A stretch of 64,000 nt of DNA, from assembly GCF_037392515.1 (NCBI RefSeq), contig NC_090292.1, positions 46,551,747 through 46,615,746 of the forward strand. Direction: 5' to 3'. The position numbers were made by a program, and so were the translations under genes. Below the pieces are notes generated by a model that did no database searches, had not been told where the DNA came from, and saw only the letters and a program-made list of their open reading frames with translations. Below, in pieces: positions 59,956 through 64,000 of the stretch. The DNA is from Haliotis asinina (lineage: Eukaryota > Mollusca > Gastropoda > Lepetellida > Haliotidae). Within the stretch, counting starts at the first letter, position 1; the number at the start of each line of letters is the position of its first letter.

Positions 59956-62374
59956 CATGTGACTGGTTATCTTGGCGACGTCTCGACGGTGTCTTTATGA
60001 TCTAGCGTTTTTTGACCAAGTCACATACAAACCCTAACCCATCGCGATCCCATTTCATGCGTTGTAATGACACTTAATCAGCAGCAAGAGAAACGCTGTG
60101 TCATGCTCATGCACCACTTTTTCCGCCATTGCCCATTGTGTAAAAAAGTGCTGACAAGTAGGTTTGATCTGTAGGTCAAGATGGTTTGATCTGTAGGTCA
60201 AGATGGGTTTGCTTTAAATTACTGTTTATTTAACCGAGATGTGCAAGACCCTCCCTGCTATGTTTTTAAATTCAGTAGAATTAGGGATGAAAAGAAAATT
60301 GTTAGCAGCAGACAGCTCGTTTTCCACATTTAAGAGTCTGCTAATTCGTTTACGTCTTAAAACGCACCACCGCTCGCAACAGCTTTAGTTGGAATATTTC
60401 ACGTAATGCCTGTTCGCGTTTCATTTAATGCTCAAAGAACAGAGTACGAACTTAAAATTATAAAGAGTACTAACGCTTCTGATTCAATTACTTTGTAACA
60501 CTTTACCGAATCAAAAATGTCTGTTATGTGATGTGTATCCTCAGTGTTTCCACTCTTAATGAAATTCGTTATGATAATCATGCTGTAACAAGTGATAGAT
60601 CGTTAGATAGAATCGTTAGAACGTACCTCGACTTTACACAAACGTGAGAGTGAATTCACTAGCAAAGTGGGAGAGATTTTGATGCAAACATTACATGTTA
60701 AACCATGTGATTAGTGTTCTGTTGAAAAGTTGCAGAACCTAACGCGCAGGTACTTTGTAACTTTGATCATCATCTATGTTACCACAATCACGTATTAACT
60801 ACCATGTGATTACTTTATCTGATTGATAAGTGGTTTATAATTCTGTTCGTGCGATCGCCTTGATTAAAGACGATATTCACGAAATGATACATGTTGATAG
60901 GTGTACTGATAATGACCTTGTATCCTATTGTAGGCGACTACGAATTTTATGAGAACCAGAAATTCACAAAAAGTGTTCTTACCTACATCATAGTGTTGGA
61001 TAAATTATTACTAAGATGTGAGAAGTACAAGTTTTAAAATACGTTATTATCACTGCGCTGTTAGTATCATGATGGGTGGTAGATATTCTGCGAAGCAATC
61101 GAAATGGACACATGAATGGCGGTGCTTGCGCAATGTTTCTCACCAACGGGAACACGTGCTTATCCGCTCACTGAGTTTGTTTAGTTAGACTTGAATATAT
61201 GCGTGAGGTGATTTCATTCTAGTAAGCATATCGTCTTGAATGAAAAGCGGTGAAGGTAGACGACGGGTGATAGGTTAGGTTACAGCTGTAGCTATGTCCT
61301 GACTTTAATCGTATTGTTCGCTCAACAACCGGGTTCATTCCGGTTAAAGCGGCGAGCTGGTGATAGTGATCTGTCTAAAACAGAAACGTTCCTCCGGCTT
61401 CGTTAGTTATGAATGAATTTACTCATATGTTCACCAAAACCAGCTTCTCACAATGCGGTGTCTAATAAATTTATATAGATTACTGTCTTGAGTAAGTCAC
61501 ATTTTTTGTCTTAAACAGTTCACATAATTGTGTGTGTAAAGTCTAATTATAGCAAGAAGGTTTTTTTTTCAAATTATTTGCAAATCCGATTTAGAACACA
61601 CTGATATACAGTGCGACGTCACTACCACTCGTCCAATCACGCCCCTTCTCATGTAATGATGTAGTACTCCTATCGTAAAGTTACTTAACATTAATTCTGT
61701 TAAAAACCGTTTACACACATGAGTTCTTCTTATAATTTTTATTATTTCAGAAGTGGTACGAGTCAGCACAACCACGTTGTCGCTGATTGTGCTGAATGTA
61801 TGACTGTGTTGAGTGTATTCGCAATCGATGTGGCTGTCTTGATCCGTGCCATCCGAGATGATAAGATCCCTTGTAGTCTGTCTCACAGCCCCCGACCCAT
61901 ATTATTTCCCAAACACCATAGCCCTAGCTGCAGCGCTCAAGCCCTATAATCTCTGGTCTCCCTGATGCTCCTTTTGAATTTGAATGTGTTTGTGTGTTAC
62001 TATCAAAATGATATGTATTCAGAAACTAAGCGTTAGTCTACATTTCCTGTTGCTGTCACAAGGTATCAAGGGATCCTCTTGATGCAGTGACACAGTGTCA
62101 GGCACGGGTCCCCTACGCTTTCCCCACAACACCAACAAACAACGTCCTTGAAATAAGACACGTACCACACTGAACGCGGGGTGAGGTTTGGTCGTCAGAG
62201 CTACCTGACAATGAAGTCGACGGAGCTCCCCAGCAATTTCTAACTTAATGAAAAGGAATTATTAATTTAATAAAACGAATAATTACTTTGAAAAGTCTTG
62301 TTGTTATTCACTTTCACCCGTAGTCTAGCAGTGTCGACTTCTCACTCTGTGTGCGTGCATGTGGTTCGATGGCT

Positions 62375-62410
<36 letters not shown>

Positions 62411-62690
62411 AGTGTCCATGTAAATCCGCGCATATACAAGAATATCAGTCAAGACAACATCATGAGTGATGGTGAGCAGTATATATGAGCGACACACCCC
62501 TCTATCATTTCCAAAACACGTTGTATCAACGTCTCTACATGTACCGAGCAACCACGTTGTACTGTTGAAAAACAGAAGCGAAGTAATCGTGACTCATCAC
62601 TTTTTTCAAAACGCGGCGATCCCAGTCGCATCCCCCTTTCGATACAAGACATGAGAAATAGCAAGCAACATAGCGCACTTACACGGTATA
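59956..62690. other. Interval before Tc1 copy 2, no gene recognised
   Basis: A 22-bp direct repeat (TTTGATCTGTAGGTCAAGAT) lies at 60163-60205 and a TG run at 62376. Otherwise AT-rich DNA with short frames. The 105-codon frame at 61569-61886 has no recognisable similarity. Confidence 0.45.
62376..62406. repeat. TG microsatellite
   Basis: (TG)n followed by CGCGCGCG. Confidence 0.85.
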
Positions 62691-63979
62691 TAGTCTGGTT
62701 CATAATTATTGAGAATTTTTCTTCTTACTTTGAGCTATCCTAACACCTCAGCTGATTCACTGATACTTAAAACTAAGTAATGGTATAAGGGAGGCCTACT
62801 GAGTATAGTACAATTAGAGTTACCTCCCCTGAATTTGTAGCAGACGTCATTTTCCTCAGCACTGTCAACAATGTCTGCTGAAGATAAAAGAAGGTTGATT
62901 TTTGAGTTGTGTAATCAAGGAATTGATGATGTAAATACATTGGCAGAGAGAACAGGAACGCCTCTTTCTACTGTGTATAGGATTAGGAAGAATTTTAAAG
63001 AGGGAAAGGATTTGGGGCACCAGAAAGGAGCAGACAGACCCAGAAAATTGGACTTCTCAGATCGCGTCCGGCTGGGAATTTTAGCGTCTAAAAAGCAAAG
63101 GGCAAGCATCTCCAACATCAGGTATGAAATGATAGAAAGGGGATCAACAGTTACATCAAAATCTACAGTTAGAAGAAATTTGATTGATATTGGATGGGAG
63201 AAAAAGACTGGAATTCCTTCTCCTCTCATGAAACAAGAACATAAAGACAGGACAGGCGTGTTGAGTGGTGTTTGGCACATGAAAACCTTGACTGGGAAAA
63301 TGTGATTTTTACTGATGAAAGCTCAATATGGGTATATCCCAATAATGTGAAAATATGGACAAAGTCTGCGTCAACACCGTTGTATCGACGACCTAAATAC
63401 AGCCCAAAGTTTAATGTATGGGGAGGGATATCCTTATTAGGAACGACCCCGCTGTGTGTGTTTAAGGGATATCTGACAAGTCAACGCTACACTAACATAT
63501 TAGATAATTTTCTCCTTCCATGTGCACATGTGTTTTATGGAAATGACTGGATTTTGCAGCAAGATAATGATCCTAAACACACCGCAAAACATGCCAAGCA
63601 GTGGTTTCAGGAGGAAAATGTGACTGCATTACCATTTCCTGCATATAGTCCTGACTTAAATCCCACTGAGAACATTTGGGGGATGATGAAGGAATGTGTG
63701 AATCAAAAGGGGTTGACAAAAATTGAAGACATGAAGAGAGAAGTGGTCCGATACTGGGACAGCATAACTCACGAGACACTAACCTCTCTGATAGGAAGTA
63801 TGCCTACCCGTCTTAGACTGTGCCGTGAAGCTCAAGGAGACTTGATAAAATATTAAATTGTTACCTACACAACATGAAAAGGTCAGTTCACTTTCACAAT
63901 ACATTCAATTTTATCTGATTTGTTCTCGTTTAATAATATGAAATGCTTTAGCTATTCTCAATAATTTTGAACCATACTG
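62691..63979 (+). mobile_element. Tc1-like DNA transposon, copy 2
   Basis: 1289 bp, same ends and TA flanks as copy 1, about 98% identical by eye. Its transposase frame is broken at a different place: an extra 5 bp (repeat of GACAG) near 63250 splits it into 62871-63305 and 63272-63856. It also lacks 13 bp of leader present in copy 1 and reads NPTENIW in place of NPIENIW. The catalytic acidic residues are otherwise kept. The high identity suggests recent activity of the family. Confidence 0.95.
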
Positions 63980-64000
63980 TAAAAAGGGTAAGGTTATGCA

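Overview
This is a eukaryotic, intron-rich, AT-leaning genomic window that looks like an abalone (Haliotis) or close vetigastropod. The main clue is a very abundant SINE ending in a (GTGA/TCAC)n tail with a GCGGCGTAAAACTAAACTCAC 3' end, which I associate with abalone DNA. Two further tRNA-type SINE families and the molluscan AGAGTTACCTCCC motif agree. No sequence search was possible, so the species is an inference.

Left part (1-7.7 kb): the 5' half of GABPB (GA-binding protein beta) on the minus strand. Four coding exons (start codon at 2441-2439, ankyrin repeats) run off the left edge. A CpG- and ETS-motif-rich segment at about 7.1-7.7 kb is the likely promoter and 5' leader. Middle (11.5-20.6 kb): TLNRD1, a talin-rod-like actin-bundling protein, on the plus strand. 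It is split into two exons by an 8.0 kb, repeat-filled intron and is divergent from GABPB. From 20.6 to 31.4 kb I see no convincing gene, only SINEs, MITEs and tandem repeats. At 31.5-33.1 kb lie a decayed Tc1-like element split by a SINE and a truncated FLYWCH/MULE transposase-like ORF.

Right part (34-59 kb): a rearranged tandem duplication around an aldo-keto reductase (AKR) gene on the minus strand. The gene has nine exons (57148 to 49152, 300 residues). Its last two exons exist a second time at 37641-37030, with intact splice signals and a different C-terminal tail. Flanking blocks are duplicated in the same order (33955-40490 versus 44065-58990), but the left unit lacks AKR exons 1-7. 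The AKR has Phe in place of the catalytic Tyr, and its own exon 8 has lost the cofactor-site Lys that the distant exon copy keeps. Two Tc1-like transposons about 98% alike (45178-46472 and 62691-63979), a LINE fragment, a retroelement tail fossil and many microsatellites fill the rest. From 59 to 62.7 kb I see no gene.

The most interesting points are the duplicated AKR terminal exons (alternative 3' cassette or relic), the altered AKR active site, the TLNRD1 intron with a SINE 20 bp before the acceptor, and the ETS-rich GABPB promoter. Filled and empty insertion sites between the duplicated blocks give a relative chronology.
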